From positions 310,001 to 374,000 of the forward strand of contig JADJLJ010000001.1 in assembly GCA_016710165.1 (NCBI GenBank): DNA of 64,000 bases, given 5' to 3'. This stretch comes from Chitinophagaceae bacterium (GTDB taxonomy: Bacteria; Bacteroidota; Bacteroidia; Chitinophagales; Chitinophagaceae). A model generated the notes under the pieces. It made no database searches. It was not told the DNA's origin and saw only the letters and a program-made list of their open reading frames with translations. The translations under genes were made by a program, and so were the position numbers. Positions 55,165 to 64,000 of the stretch are shown here, one piece after another. Within the stretch, counting starts at the first letter, position 1. Each line of letters starts with the position of its first letter.

Positions 55165-55995
55165 TTATCCAAACAAAGCTAACTGCATCGGCTTTACAGG
55201 TACCGGATGCGTATTGGTTTCCACGGTTCCCGTTGCAGTAATGCTGTAAACCGCTGTAGCCTGGTACCGGGAAGCCACAATGACCTCTGTTCCGTTCGCA
55301 TTTTCTTTGAACAGGGATCCAACGAGGTCCGGGCTATTGTTCTCTTTTGATAAATGCGCCAATAAAAGATGCGACATAAAGGAGGGCCGGTGCTGCAGGA
55401 ATAATTCCAGCGCCTGCCGGTTCGATAAATGCCCCTTATCACCACGGATGCGGTTCTTTAAATGCAGGGGATAGCCACCGTTCTCCAGCATGGCATCGTC
55501 ATAATTGGCTTCTAAAAAAGCAGCATGGCATTGCTTGAAATAATGTATGACCTGTTTGCATACGGTGCCGATGTCCGTAAATACACCAACGGTTATGCCC
55601 AGGTGACTAATGATAAAACTATGCGGATCGGCTGCATCGTGATTTTTAGTAAAAGGGGTTATTGTCAATTGACCAACCACTACAGGTTCGTCTGCAACAA
55701 ATGTTTTTGAAAGATGCCTGATCAGCCGGGGGCCATTGCCGGCGGTCAGCCCGGTGATATAAACAGGCAGGCTGTACTTATTGGCCAGTGTGGAAACCCC
55801 TTTGATATGATCGCCGTGCTCATGCGATACAAAAATGGCCTTCACGGTTTTCATGGAGAGACCCAGTTGCTTCATCCGCTTTTCTGTTTCCCGGCAGGAA
55901 ATGCCTACATCGATCAAAACAGCCTCCTTGCTGTTCCCGACATAATAACAATTGCCGTTGCTGCCGGAGTTAAGGGATGCGATAAATAAAGCCAT
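55165..55995 (-). CDS. WalJ/YycJ-type MBL-fold hydrolase
   Basis: This 276-aa protein has the metallo-beta-lactamase motif VSHEHGDHIKG (His58, His60, Asp62, His63) and a start MALFIASLNSGSNGNCYYVG with NSKEAVLIDVGISCRETEKR, typical of the WalJ/YycJ group. The third and fourth metal-binding regions include TKNHDAADPHSFII and HLSKENNSP. WalJ-type proteins are linked to cell-wall and replication-related processes, mainly in Firmicutes; the activity in Bacteroidota is unknown. The family could also act as a nuclease. Confidence 0.82.
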   Translation of the reverse strand: MALFIASLNSGSNGNCYYVGNSKEAVLIDVGISCRETEKRMKQLGLSMKTVKAIFVSHEHGDHIKGVSTLANKYSLPVYITGLTAGNGPRLIRHLSKTFVADEPVVVGQLTITPFTKNHDAADPHSFIISHLGITVGVFTDIGTVCKQVIHYFKQCHAAFLEANYDDAMLENGGYPLHLKNRIRGDKGHLSNRQALELFLQHRPSFMSHLLLAHLSKENNSPDLVGSLFKENANGTEVIVASRYQATAVYSITATGTVETNTHPVPVKPMQLALFG

Positions 55996-56337
55996 AGAAG
56001 TTGCAAAGAAAAGTAATTTTAACGGACCCGGCGTATTTATTAGCTGCCGGTGAAGCTTATCTCCGGAAGGGGATACGGGGGTGCCGGGTAAACCGGTAAA
56101 TTCCCGGAATTTAATTATTTAGTAACCGGGTGATCTTTACGCTTAACGGAAAAAACCGTGTTTTTACCCTATGAAATGAACCAGGAACTTACCACATTGT
56201 GGTATATGAATGTTCAGTGACCTGCAGTACATTTCTGATCCCTACCCGGCATTTTAATATGGCCATGCTTCCTTCCGTTGAGATCAAAGAGAAAAATACA
56301 TCCTGGAAAATATTTTTAAAAAATTAAACAAACCTGT
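55996..56337. other. Intergenic region (342 bp) without recognisable features
   Basis: It lies between the divergent WalJ-like and PLD-like genes. No gene, repeat family or terminator was recognised. Composition is AT-rich close to the PLD start, as expected for a promoter region, but no clear TAnnTTTG box was found. Confidence 0.5.
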
Positions 56338-58002
56338 ATGCGCTACTACAACACCGACAATGAACTGAAAGCCTATGCTGTGGCCGGTACACAAACCGTG
56401 CTGCTGGCACTGGAGATCAATAAAACAAAAGTTACCGGGCAGGGCTTTATGGGCTTTAAGATATCCCGGAAAGAAGGAAATGCCCAGCCTGTATTGCTGA
56501 ACGGGTCCAAGCGCTTTGCTTCAGACGATCCCGCTAACCCGGTGCAAAAATTATCGCCGCTGCAGACCTTTTTATGGAAGGACTATACTGCCGACCCGGG
56601 AAAGACCTATAAGTATACCTTCGAAGCCATGTTTGGCACCTGGGATAATATGCAAGCCAGGTATTCAACCACCTTAAAAGTGACCACCGAAAAACTGCAC
56701 GACGGGGAACATTCGGTATTCTTTAATTTCGGTGTAACGGGATGCCAGGCCTATGCAAAAAAGTTTGATAAGAAAAAGATCACGGCACTTCCCGCAGCAG
56801 ATAAGGCAAGGGCCTTTGCCATTTTAGGCAGGGAATTGTATACCGAAGGCCTGTTGAAATTTGTTGCCCAGGCCAAGATCAGCAAATACAAACTGCTCTG
56901 TGCATTTTATGAACTGGATTATCCTCCTTTCCTGGAAGCGCTGAAGGAAGCAAAGAACAAAGGGGCCACCCTTGAAATAGTTTACAGTGCCCGGCCCGAT
57001 CAGGTAACGGCTAATGAAAAAGAGATAAAGAAGGCCGGGTTAAAGAGCATCAGTATTCCCCGGGATTACCAGGTGGCACAGCCGCACAATAAATTCATGC
57101 TGCTGCTGGAAAATGGAAGCCCTGTGCAGGTCTGGTCCGGCTCAACCAATATAACCATCCGGGGCATTTTCGGTCACAGCAATACCGGCCACTGGATACG
57201 TAATAAGACGATTGCAAAGAAATACAAGGATTATTGGGATACCCTTGCACAAAATCCTGCCAAGGAAACTTTCACAGCCAAAACAGAGAGCATCCAGAAA
57301 GACATTGACGGCACAAACCTTACCCAGGGAACAAAAGTGATCTTCAGTCCGCGGAAAACAGACGCCCTGCTGAAGGAATATGTAAAACTGATGGACAGCG
57401 CCACGGATGCGGTCTGCATCATCTATCCCTTTAATATTGAAAAGATATTCAAGGATTTCTATGCGGAAGACCGGGGCTATTTACGGTTCATCATCACGGA
57501 TAAGGGAGGGGATAAGAACAAGGTGATCACCAACGACCGGGATGTGATCAAGACCCAGGGCGCAGTGCTGAATACCGCTGTGGAGAAATGGGTGGTGGAA
57601 ATGACCAGTAAGGCAACCACGGGGGCCAGCACATTGTATGTACACAACAAGTTCTTTATTGTGGATCCGTTGAGCGCTTCGCCCGTGGTGGTATCGGGCT
57701 CAGCTAATTTCAGTGATGAATCACTTACCCGGAACGACGAGAACATGCTTGTTGTAAAAGGGAATAAGCGGGTAGCGGATATCTACTTCACCGAGTTCTC
57801 CCGGATGTTCGATCATTTCATGCCCCGTTACCTGCAGAAGCTGAAAGAAGCGGAACCTTCCACACATAATTTTTCCACGGCAGGATTCAGCAAGCCCCTG
57901 GATGAAACAGGAACCTGGTGCGATACTTACTATGACCCGGAGCGCCTGGTAACAAAACGAAAGCAGATGTTCATCAAGATGAAAGGAGCGGTGAAGGGTT
58001 AA
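56338..58002 (+). CDS. Phospholipase D-like protein with two HxK motifs
   Basis: This 554-aa protein has two phospholipase D-type catalytic motifs: QPHNKFMLLLENGSPVQVWS with GSTNIT (about residue 250), and YVHNKFFIVDPLSASPVVVS with GSANFSD (about residue 433). The HxK order and the following S-G-S/T-x-N are kept in both, so the enzyme should be active. PLD-superfamily members include phospholipases, nucleases and restriction enzymes. The N-terminus (MRYYNTDNELKAYAVAGTQT) lacks a signal peptide. It lies 259 bp before the WD40-caspase gene on the same strand, but a joint role is not shown. Confidence 0.85.
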   Translation: MRYYNTDNELKAYAVAGTQTVLLALEINKTKVTGQGFMGFKISRKEGNAQPVLLNGSKRFASDDPANPVQKLSPLQTFLWKDYTADPGKTYKYTFEAMFGTWDNMQARYSTTLKVTTEKLHDGEHSVFFNFGVTGCQAYAKKFDKKKITALPAADKARAFAILGRELYTEGLLKFVAQAKISKYKLLCAFYELDYPPFLEALKEAKNKGATLEIVYSARPDQVTANEKEIKKAGLKSISIPRDYQVAQPHNKFMLLLENGSPVQVWSGSTNITIRGIFGHSNTGHWIRNKTIAKKYKDYWDTLAQNPAKETFTAKTESIQKDIDGTNLTQGTKVIFSPRKTDALLKEYVKLMDSATDAVCIIYPFNIEKIFKDFYAEDRGYLRFIITDKGGDKNKVITNDRDVIKTQGAVLNTAVEKWVVEMTSKATTGASTLYVHNKFFIVDPLSASPVVVSGSANFSDESLTRNDENMLVVKGNKRVADIYFTEFSRMFDHFMPRYLQKLKEAEPSTHNFSTAGFSKPLDETGTWCDTYYDPERLVTKRKQMFIKMKGAVKG

Positions 58003-58028
58003 GAACAGCTTTCAATTCCATGTAACCA

Positions 58029-58122
58029 CCCTTTGCGCCCTTTGCGTTGTAATTTCTTTGCGTCCTTTGCGGTTACTGTATTTTTACCGCAAAGAACGCA
58101 AGGTTATTCGCAAAGAACGCAA
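58029..58122. repeat. CTTTGCG-rich inverted repeat
   Basis: CCTTTGCGCCCTTTGCG and TTTGCGTCCTTTGCGG face CCGCAAAGAACGCAA and CGCAAAGAACGCAA on the other side of a short AT-rich centre. This type of repeat is common between genes in Bacteroidota. It ends about 140 bp before the WD40-caspase gene. Confidence 0.6.
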
Positions 58123-58261
58123 TGGGAATAAAACAGTATCCCCGTTCTGCTTCCGGGAACACGAACCCTTTCACCGTTGAAAAAGACATAGCAACGATGG
58201 GAGATCATGGTAAAACAGCTTAAACCGGCAGTTTTGTTTTATCTTTTAGCAAAGTTTCCAT

Positions 58262-61243
58262 ATGCTGACCCGGACTGTATTAGTATTCTGCATTTATTTT
58301 TTATTCATCGCACTAAGTATTTGTATTGCACAGCCCCCCAGACTTGTAGTGCCGGTAGGGCATACAGGTTCGGTTACAGAAATTCAGTTCAGCCCGGATG
58401 GGAAAAAACTGGTCACGGTTTCCAATGATGGTACGGGTAAATTATGGGAGACCCGGTCGGGTAAACTGCTGATAGACTTCAAACCGTATGTAGATGCAAC
58501 GCTGGCGCCATTGAAATCTGCCCGGTTCACGCCGGACGGGAATTGCATGGTACTGAACTTCCAGGATCAATATAATGACGCATATGGTGTTATGGAAATA
58601 TGGGAGATGAACACAGGGAAGAAGTATTCCCAATACTATCATGATGAATATATTTCGGGCAGTACAAGAATAAACCAGTACAATGCTGCCGGGAAAAAAA
58701 CCGGCACTGTTACCGTGGATGAAACAATGGGGAAAGGAATTCAAGGCAGTAAAAAAATGGTAAGCGTTTTCGAGGCTCTTGTTGATACCGTAACAGCCCT
58801 TAACAAGTATGTACAATATGTTTCAAGCCCCGACGGGAACATAGCAGGACAGATCACCCAGTACGAAATTGACTTTGACGACCCCCGGAAGAATTATTCA
58901 ACGGCCATATTCTTTGATGCACGCAATGGCAAACGGCTTTATACGTTAAGCAACCTGGTTTATAAAAGCATTGATGAGAATGATTTCCTGCTCTTCTTCA
59001 GCCAGGATGGGGAAAAAATGATCATGCCCGAACGGGATTCCACCGTTTCTGTCAGGAAGGCAGAGAACGGGAATGTCATTATGAAATTGAGGGGTTTTAC
59101 CGACCGGGTTAACATTGCCCGTTTCAGCGGGGATGGAAGAAAAATAATAACTGCTTCGGGGAACCAGGTTAAGATCTGGGAATCTGCTACGGGAAGATTC
59201 ATCATGGAATTAAAAGGACATGCCGGACAGGTGAATGATGCCCTGTTCAGTCCCGACGGGAAAAAGATACTGACCGCATCTGCTGACCAAACTGCTAAAA
59301 TATGGGATGCAGTTTCCGGAAAGAACACGGTTAACTTAACAGGCCGCACCAATAAGATTCTGAATTCAGTTTATAGTGCTGATGGAAAGCAGGTTCATGT
59401 CTTCACTTCCAGCGGTACCCTGGTATTAAATATTGAGAATGGTAATTTTCAAATTGACAATTCGATAAAGCCGGTTACCAGGAAAAGGATCAAAGATCCC
59501 CGCTATGCAGATATGCTTGACGAAAGAAGAAAATTCGTAAGAGATAGTACCAGTCCCGACGGAATGGTACGTATTGGCTGGGGCGCAAATGTTGTGAATT
59601 ACTGGTCTGTACCGGAAGAGACCAGGAACGAGATCATTAATACAGTAATGAGTATTGCCGGGATGCCAGTAGATACATCTAAGCACTATCCGGGAAAACC
59701 GGATCACGAAGATTTAGAGGGTGGATTTGGCCTGGATGATTTTGTCACTGATATACACTTCAGTCCCGACAGTAGAAGACTACTGATAACCTGCGAAGAC
59801 AATACGGTTCGTTTGTATGATATGTTTAAGCATGAATTTGTATTTTCATTTTTTCCCGTGGACAGTGCGGATTACCTGGTTCGGATCCCCTCCGGTTATT
59901 ATCAAAGCACTCCCGGGGCGGCCCGGCTGCTTCATTATGTTACCAATGACCTGGAAGTGATCAGCTTTGAGCAACTGGATGTAAAATATAACCGGCCCGA
60001 TATCGTGCTGGAAACCATTGGCAATGCAGATACATCCCTGGTATCCACGTATCGCAATGCCTATTACAAACGCATAAAAAAACTGGGCATTGATACAACC
60101 AGTTTCCGGGACGGGTACAGTGTACCAGCAGCCAATTTTTTAAACAGGGGATCCATTGCATCGGAACAAAAGACCGAAACGCTTACCCTGCAGATCACAG
60201 GCCGTGATAAGGCTTACAAACTCGACCGCTTCAACCTTTGGGTAAATGAAGTGCCGGTATTTGGACAACGGGGTATCAGTATCCGCAAAAAAAATATCAA
60301 CAGTTTTGCCAGAACAGTCAGCATTAAATTATCGCAGGGAGAGAACCGGATCGAGACTTCGGTTACGAATGTAAACGGTACCGAGAGTTACCGCATACCA
60401 TTAACCGTTACTTATATCCCTGCAGCCAGGCAAAAGGAAAAAACGTATTTCATCGGCATTGGTATCGATAAGTTTGCCGATGCAAACTACAATCTCCGCT
60501 ACAGTACAAAGGACGTACATGACCTGGCTGACAAACTGAAAGAGAAATACGGGAATGCGATCATCATCGATACCCTCTTTAATGAGAACGTTACCATCAG
60601 TAATGTGAAAGCGCTGAGGCAAAAGCTACAAAAGACCACGGTGAATGATAAGGTCATTATTTCGTATTCCGGGCATGGATTGTTGAGTAAGAACTATGAT
60701 TATTATCTCTCTACCTATTCTATAAAATTTGATGACCCGAAAGAGAACGGGTTGGCATATGAGGAATTGGAAAATTTACTGGACAGCATTCCCGCCAGGA
60801 AAAAGCTGATGCTGATCGATGCCTGCCACAGCGGTGAAGTGGACAAAGAAGAATACCGGCAGGTGGAAATAAATAAGGCTGAACTCGATTCCAGCCACGT
60901 GGTTTCAAGAGGGGTGATCCTTACCGGAACAGGGGATGGGTCAAAAAAGCTGGGATTGAAGAACAGTTTTGAACTGATGCAGAATCTTTTTGTGAATGTA
61001 GGCAAGAGCACGGGAGCAACTGTCATATCAGCCGCTGCAGGAACCGAGTTTGCACTGGAAAAAGGAGATCTGAAAAACGGCGTGTTCACGTATTGTGTGA
61101 TGGAAGCTATGAATACATATCCCACCATGAAGATCAGTGATTTGAAAAAGATAGTGGGAGCAAGGGTAGTAGAACTTACCAAAGGAATGCAGAAACCAAC
61201 ATCAAGAAATGAGGCCATTGCGGTGGACTGGAATGTCTGGTAG
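58262..61243 (+). CDS. Secreted WD40-repeat/caspase-like (C14) protease fusion
   Basis: The ATG at 58262 opens a signal peptide (MLTRTVLVFCIYFLFIALSI), giving 993 aa. Residues about 25-550 hold WD40-type repeats (FSPDGKKLVTVSNDGTGKLW, FSGDGRKIITASGNQVKIWE, FSPDGKKILTASADQTAKIW). A linker region with YLVRIPSGYYQSTPGAARLL follows. The C-terminal caspase fold starts at KTYFIGIGIDKFADANYNLR (about residue 726), with the catalytic His in ISYSGHGLL (His805) and Cys in MLIDACHSGEVD (Cys855). This is a metacaspase or caspase-like C14 protease arrangement. The signal peptide suggests export, which is unusual for bacterial caspase-like conflict enzymes. The next gene is a tandem paralogue. Confidence 0.85.
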   Translation: MLTRTVLVFCIYFLFIALSICIAQPPRLVVPVGHTGSVTEIQFSPDGKKLVTVSNDGTGKLWETRSGKLLIDFKPYVDATLAPLKSARFTPDGNCMVLNFQDQYNDAYGVMEIWEMNTGKKYSQYYHDEYISGSTRINQYNAAGKKTGTVTVDETMGKGIQGSKKMVSVFEALVDTVTALNKYVQYVSSPDGNIAGQITQYEIDFDDPRKNYSTAIFFDARNGKRLYTLSNLVYKSIDENDFLLFFSQDGEKMIMPERDSTVSVRKAENGNVIMKLRGFTDRVNIARFSGDGRKIITASGNQVKIWESATGRFIMELKGHAGQVNDALFSPDGKKILTASADQTAKIWDAVSGKNTVNLTGRTNKILNSVYSADGKQVHVFTSSGTLVLNIENGNFQIDNSIKPVTRKRIKDPRYADMLDERRKFVRDSTSPDGMVRIGWGANVVNYWSVPEETRNEIINTVMSIAGMPVDTSKHYPGKPDHEDLEGGFGLDDFVTDIHFSPDSRRLLITCEDNTVRLYDMFKHEFVFSFFPVDSADYLVRIPSGYYQSTPGAARLLHYVTNDLEVISFEQLDVKYNRPDIVLETIGNADTSLVSTYRNAYYKRIKKLGIDTTSFRDGYSVPAANFLNRGSIASEQKTETLTLQITGRDKAYKLDRFNLWVNEVPVFGQRGISIRKKNINSFARTVSIKLSQGENRIETSVTNVNGTESYRIPLTVTYIPAARQKEKTYFIGIGIDKFADANYNLRYSTKDVHDLADKLKEKYGNAIIIDTLFNENVTISNVKALRQKLQKTTVNDKVIISYSGHGLLSKNYDYYLSTYSIKFDDPKENGLAYEELENLLDSIPARKKLMLIDACHSGEVDKEEYRQVEINKAELDSSHVVSRGVILTGTGDGSKKLGLKNSFELMQNLFVNVGKSTGATVISAAAGTEFALEKGDLKNGVFTYCVMEAMNTYPTMKISDLKKIVGARVVELTKGMQKPTSRNEAIAVDWNVW

Positions 61244-61328
61244 TTCTACATAAAACTGCTAATTGACTTATCCTTTTATTTGATAAGTATTTGGCAAAAA
61301 GATATACCTTTTAGTAAATCTTCGTAAT

Positions 61329-64000
61329 ATGCTAAAGCCTTTTTTTAAGGTTTGTATTTGTTTTATTGCATCTTCCTGTAATTATTGTTTTGCACAGCAA
61401 CTTCAATTGGTATTGCCGATCGGGCATACCGGTAAATTATATGAAGCCCGTTTCAGCCCCGATGGGAAAAAAGTTGTTACTGCATCTAAGGACAATACAG
61501 CTAAAATATGGGATGTCAGCTCCGGAAGCCTGTTGGCAGATCTGAAAGGCCATACTGATTTCGTTATTCATGCACAATTCAGCCCGGATGGGAAAAAGGT
61601 TCTTACACAATCGTATGACCTTACCGGCTGGAAAGATAACCAGGGACGGGTTAAGATCTGGGATGCGGTATCAGGTACATACATCGCAGACCTGACAGCT
61701 GAATTTGGAATCACCACTATGGCCTGTTTCAGTCCGGATAGTAAAATGATCCTGACGATCGCTGATAGCGGTAAAATATGGGACGCTGCTACCGGCAAAC
61801 TTATTTTTAAGTTACAGGGACAAACAAACAGGGTAAGTAGTATACACTTCAGCCCTGATGGTATTTGGATTGCGGCTGCCCTCAGAGATAATTCCCTTCA
61901 GATCTTTAATGCGAAAACAGGCAAGGTGGTACACAGGTATAAAAATCATACATCCTTGCCCAAGACCATGCAATTCAGCCCCGGTGGGAAAAAGCTCATC
62001 ACAGCATCATTCAATGAGACCATAACCTGGGATGTTGCTGCATGGAGGCCGAAACGTACTGTTACCGTTAAGATAAACGGCGATTCAAATGAATTCAACG
62101 ACGATCCTTTCTTCTTTACACCCGACCTGCAGAAGATGATCGTAGCCGATTACCGGCCCGATACTAAAGCAGTAATGGTTTGGGATGCTGCAACCCGTAA
62201 ATTAATACAAACAAAAAAAGGGAATACCAATAAGGTTGAAAATTCCGAAACAATGCTGGAAGATGGAGGCCCCAGGGGAAATGTGGCCGCCGCATCCGGT
62301 AATGCATTTGCTGCGGTTTTAAATACTGCCATCCATAATAATTTACAGCTAGGACCAGAAAATGAAAAGACCGCTTACCTGTGGACCCTGGATAAAGGGC
62401 TGTTGGTTGATTCACTCACCGGTCATACCGATGCGATCAATTTTATGCAGTTCAACAAGGATGGTACAAAACTAGTAACAGCTTCGGATGACGGTACAGC
62501 CAAAATATGGGATGCGGGCACCGGGAAACTGCTTGCTGACTTGCGGAGCCATACATTCAACAGCAGGGCGGCAGATTTTAGTCCCGAATACGTATTAGAC
62601 CCAACAGCCGCAAAAAAAATGATCACCGCATCGGATGACGGAACCCTTAAAACATGGGACAGGGAAACAGGAACATTGCTGAAAGTTTTTTCAAAACACG
62701 ATGCAGCTGTTTTCTCGGTTCAATACAGCCGGGATGGAAAAAAGATCGTAAGCGGATCGGAGGATGGAACCGTTATAGTATGGGATGCCAATTCCGGCAA
62801 ACATATTGATCTGAAAGGAACCTCCCGGGTAGTAATAGATCCCACTTCTGAATCAGACCTGGAATCTGTAACCAGGCTTGTTCCTCCAGAAATGAGCCCG
62901 GACGGGTTAAAACTGCTGACAGCCATTCAATCACCTGTTGCAAAAATATTCGATGCCACGAATGGAAATTTACTTTTTGAACGAACCGGTACCCGTTACC
63001 CGGGAATGGCCTTTGCACATTTCAGTAATGATGGCAGTAAGATAATAACCGGCTGGAGCTATTATGATAATGAACCCGATAAGAAGGATACAAACACGGT
63101 AATAATGGATGCCAATACGGGGAAGCTATTATTTAAGATAGAATCAACTGCTTCACAATTCAGTTCAGATGACAAAAAGATATTTGCAAATACTACCAGG
63201 GCACCCAGGGTATTTGATGCAACAAACGGAAAATTCTTATTTGGATTAAGATGCGATACCTGCAGAGAAACTACCTGGGGCATGATGAGCCCCGATGGGA
63301 AAACGATATTTTCAACGGATTGGCAAGAGGGAAACGGTTATTTCTGGAATGCAGAGAACGGTAAGTTCCTGTATAGTATGAAGGGCCAGGGCTCGTTTGT
63401 AGGTTCAAAATTCAGTCCCGACAGCAGGTACATACTCAATTCAACAGCTGACAACGGGATGGAACTATGGGATGCAACGAACGGGAATTTCCTGCAGCAC
63501 TTCACGGGGCATACCGATGTTATAAATTATTTTGGCTTCAGCCCCGATGCAAATAATATCATCAGCACATCCAGGGATAACACATCCAAATTATGGGATG
63601 TACAAACAGGGAAATGCCTGTATACTTTTTTTGCAGTGGACAGTGCAGATTATTTTATCCAGCTTCCTTCTGGCTATTATCAAAGTACTCCCAATGCATC
63701 AAAACTCCTCCATTATGTAACAAAAGGATCTAAAAGTGATCTCCTTTGAACAGCTGGATGTAAAATACAACCGGCCCGACCTGGTTCTGGAAGCCATCGG
63801 CAATCCGGATACAAACCTCATCAATGCTTACCGGCATGCGTATTATAAACGCATCAAAAAACTAGGTATAGATACCACTTCATTCCGTGATGGCTACAGT
63901 GTGCCCGAAGCTGATTTTGTAAACAGGGAGGAAATTGCACCTGAGCAAACAAACGAAATACTTTCCCTGCATATAAAAGGAACAGACAGCACTTACAAAC
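61329..64000 (+). CDS. Secreted WD40-repeat protein, tandem paralogue, frameshifted near 63726 and cut by the window end
   Basis: The ATG at 61329 opens a signal peptide (MLKPFFKVCICFIASSCNYC). WD40-type repeats run over about 800 aa (FSPDGKKVVTASKDNTAKIW, FNKDGTKLVTASDDGTAKIW, FSPDANNIISTSRDNTSKLW). The frame stops at 63749, but the next frame continues as VISFEQLDVKYNRPDLVLEA and IKKLGIDTTSFRDGYSVPEA, matching the linker of the upstream paralogue residue by residue. At 63726-63727 one G too many is present: a single G reads T-K-D-L-K-V-I-S-F. The caspase part, if present, would lie beyond the window. The identical layout indicates a local duplication. Confidence 0.83.

Noticed and set aside
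1..64000. tRNA, rRNA or riboswitch genes
   Set aside because: No cloverleaf, TPsiC-type or conserved riboswitch pattern was recognised on either strand; small RNAs cannot be excluded by eye.

Overview
The window reads as chromosomal DNA from a Bacteroidota bacterium, most likely a member of the Chitinophagaceae. This rests on type IX secretion (T9SS) sorting domains, Bacteroidota-type promoter boxes (TAnnTTTG), a high density of lipoproteins, DUF4331/DUF4382 proteins, and intergenic regions rich in short inverted repeats. No rRNA, tRNA or CRISPR array was seen.

Layout. 0-3.4 kb: two tandem T9SS type B surface proteins. 3.5-8.4 kb: a + strand housekeeping run (pdhA, a membrane-anchored TPR protein, ribH, a lipoprotein, a LutA-like Fe-S protein, a TPR lipoprotein). 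8.5-16.9 kb: an amino acid permease, a DUF1203 protein, an Ada-like alkyltransferase, a - strand HupE/DUF4331 group, an EVE-domain protein and dnaG. 17-28 kb: secreted or lipoprotein genes, smc, small membrane proteins, a YCF48-like protein and a PrsW-type protease. 28-33 kb: histidine degradation (hutH, hutU) around a purine nucleoside phosphorylase, then a dCMP deaminase. 33.3-43.4 kb: accessory enzymes, a cupin protein, an oxidoreductase, repeat arrays and a large T9SS type A protein. 43.7-48.5 kb: a clearly AT-rich island with an NYN nuclease-like gene directly followed by a STAND (NACHT-like) NTPase gene carrying pentapeptide repeats, plus an opposite-strand multi-pass membrane protein gene. 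48.8-53.1 kb: a - strand group without obvious signal peptides (HEAT-repeat protein, helix-hairpin-helix/metzincin protein, metallophosphoesterase). 53.5-58 kb: an M24 peptidase, a WalJ-like hydrolase and a phospholipase D-like protein. 58.3-64 kb: two tandem secreted WD40 proteins; the first ends in a caspase-like protease domain and the second is cut by the window end.

Two things dominate the hunt. First, the NYN-STAND pair in the AT-rich island is the best candidate for a poorly described conflict (defence) system, and the WD40-caspase pair is second. Second, at least a dozen genes are broken by one-base changes, most of them missing bases in homopolymers. This pattern suggests sequence error, so most broken genes here are probably intact in the organism; the island has the highest density and could also be genuinely decaying. 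Several families of palindromic intergenic repeats were found, including a 131-bp MITE-like element present twice with near-identical 8-bp flanking duplications.
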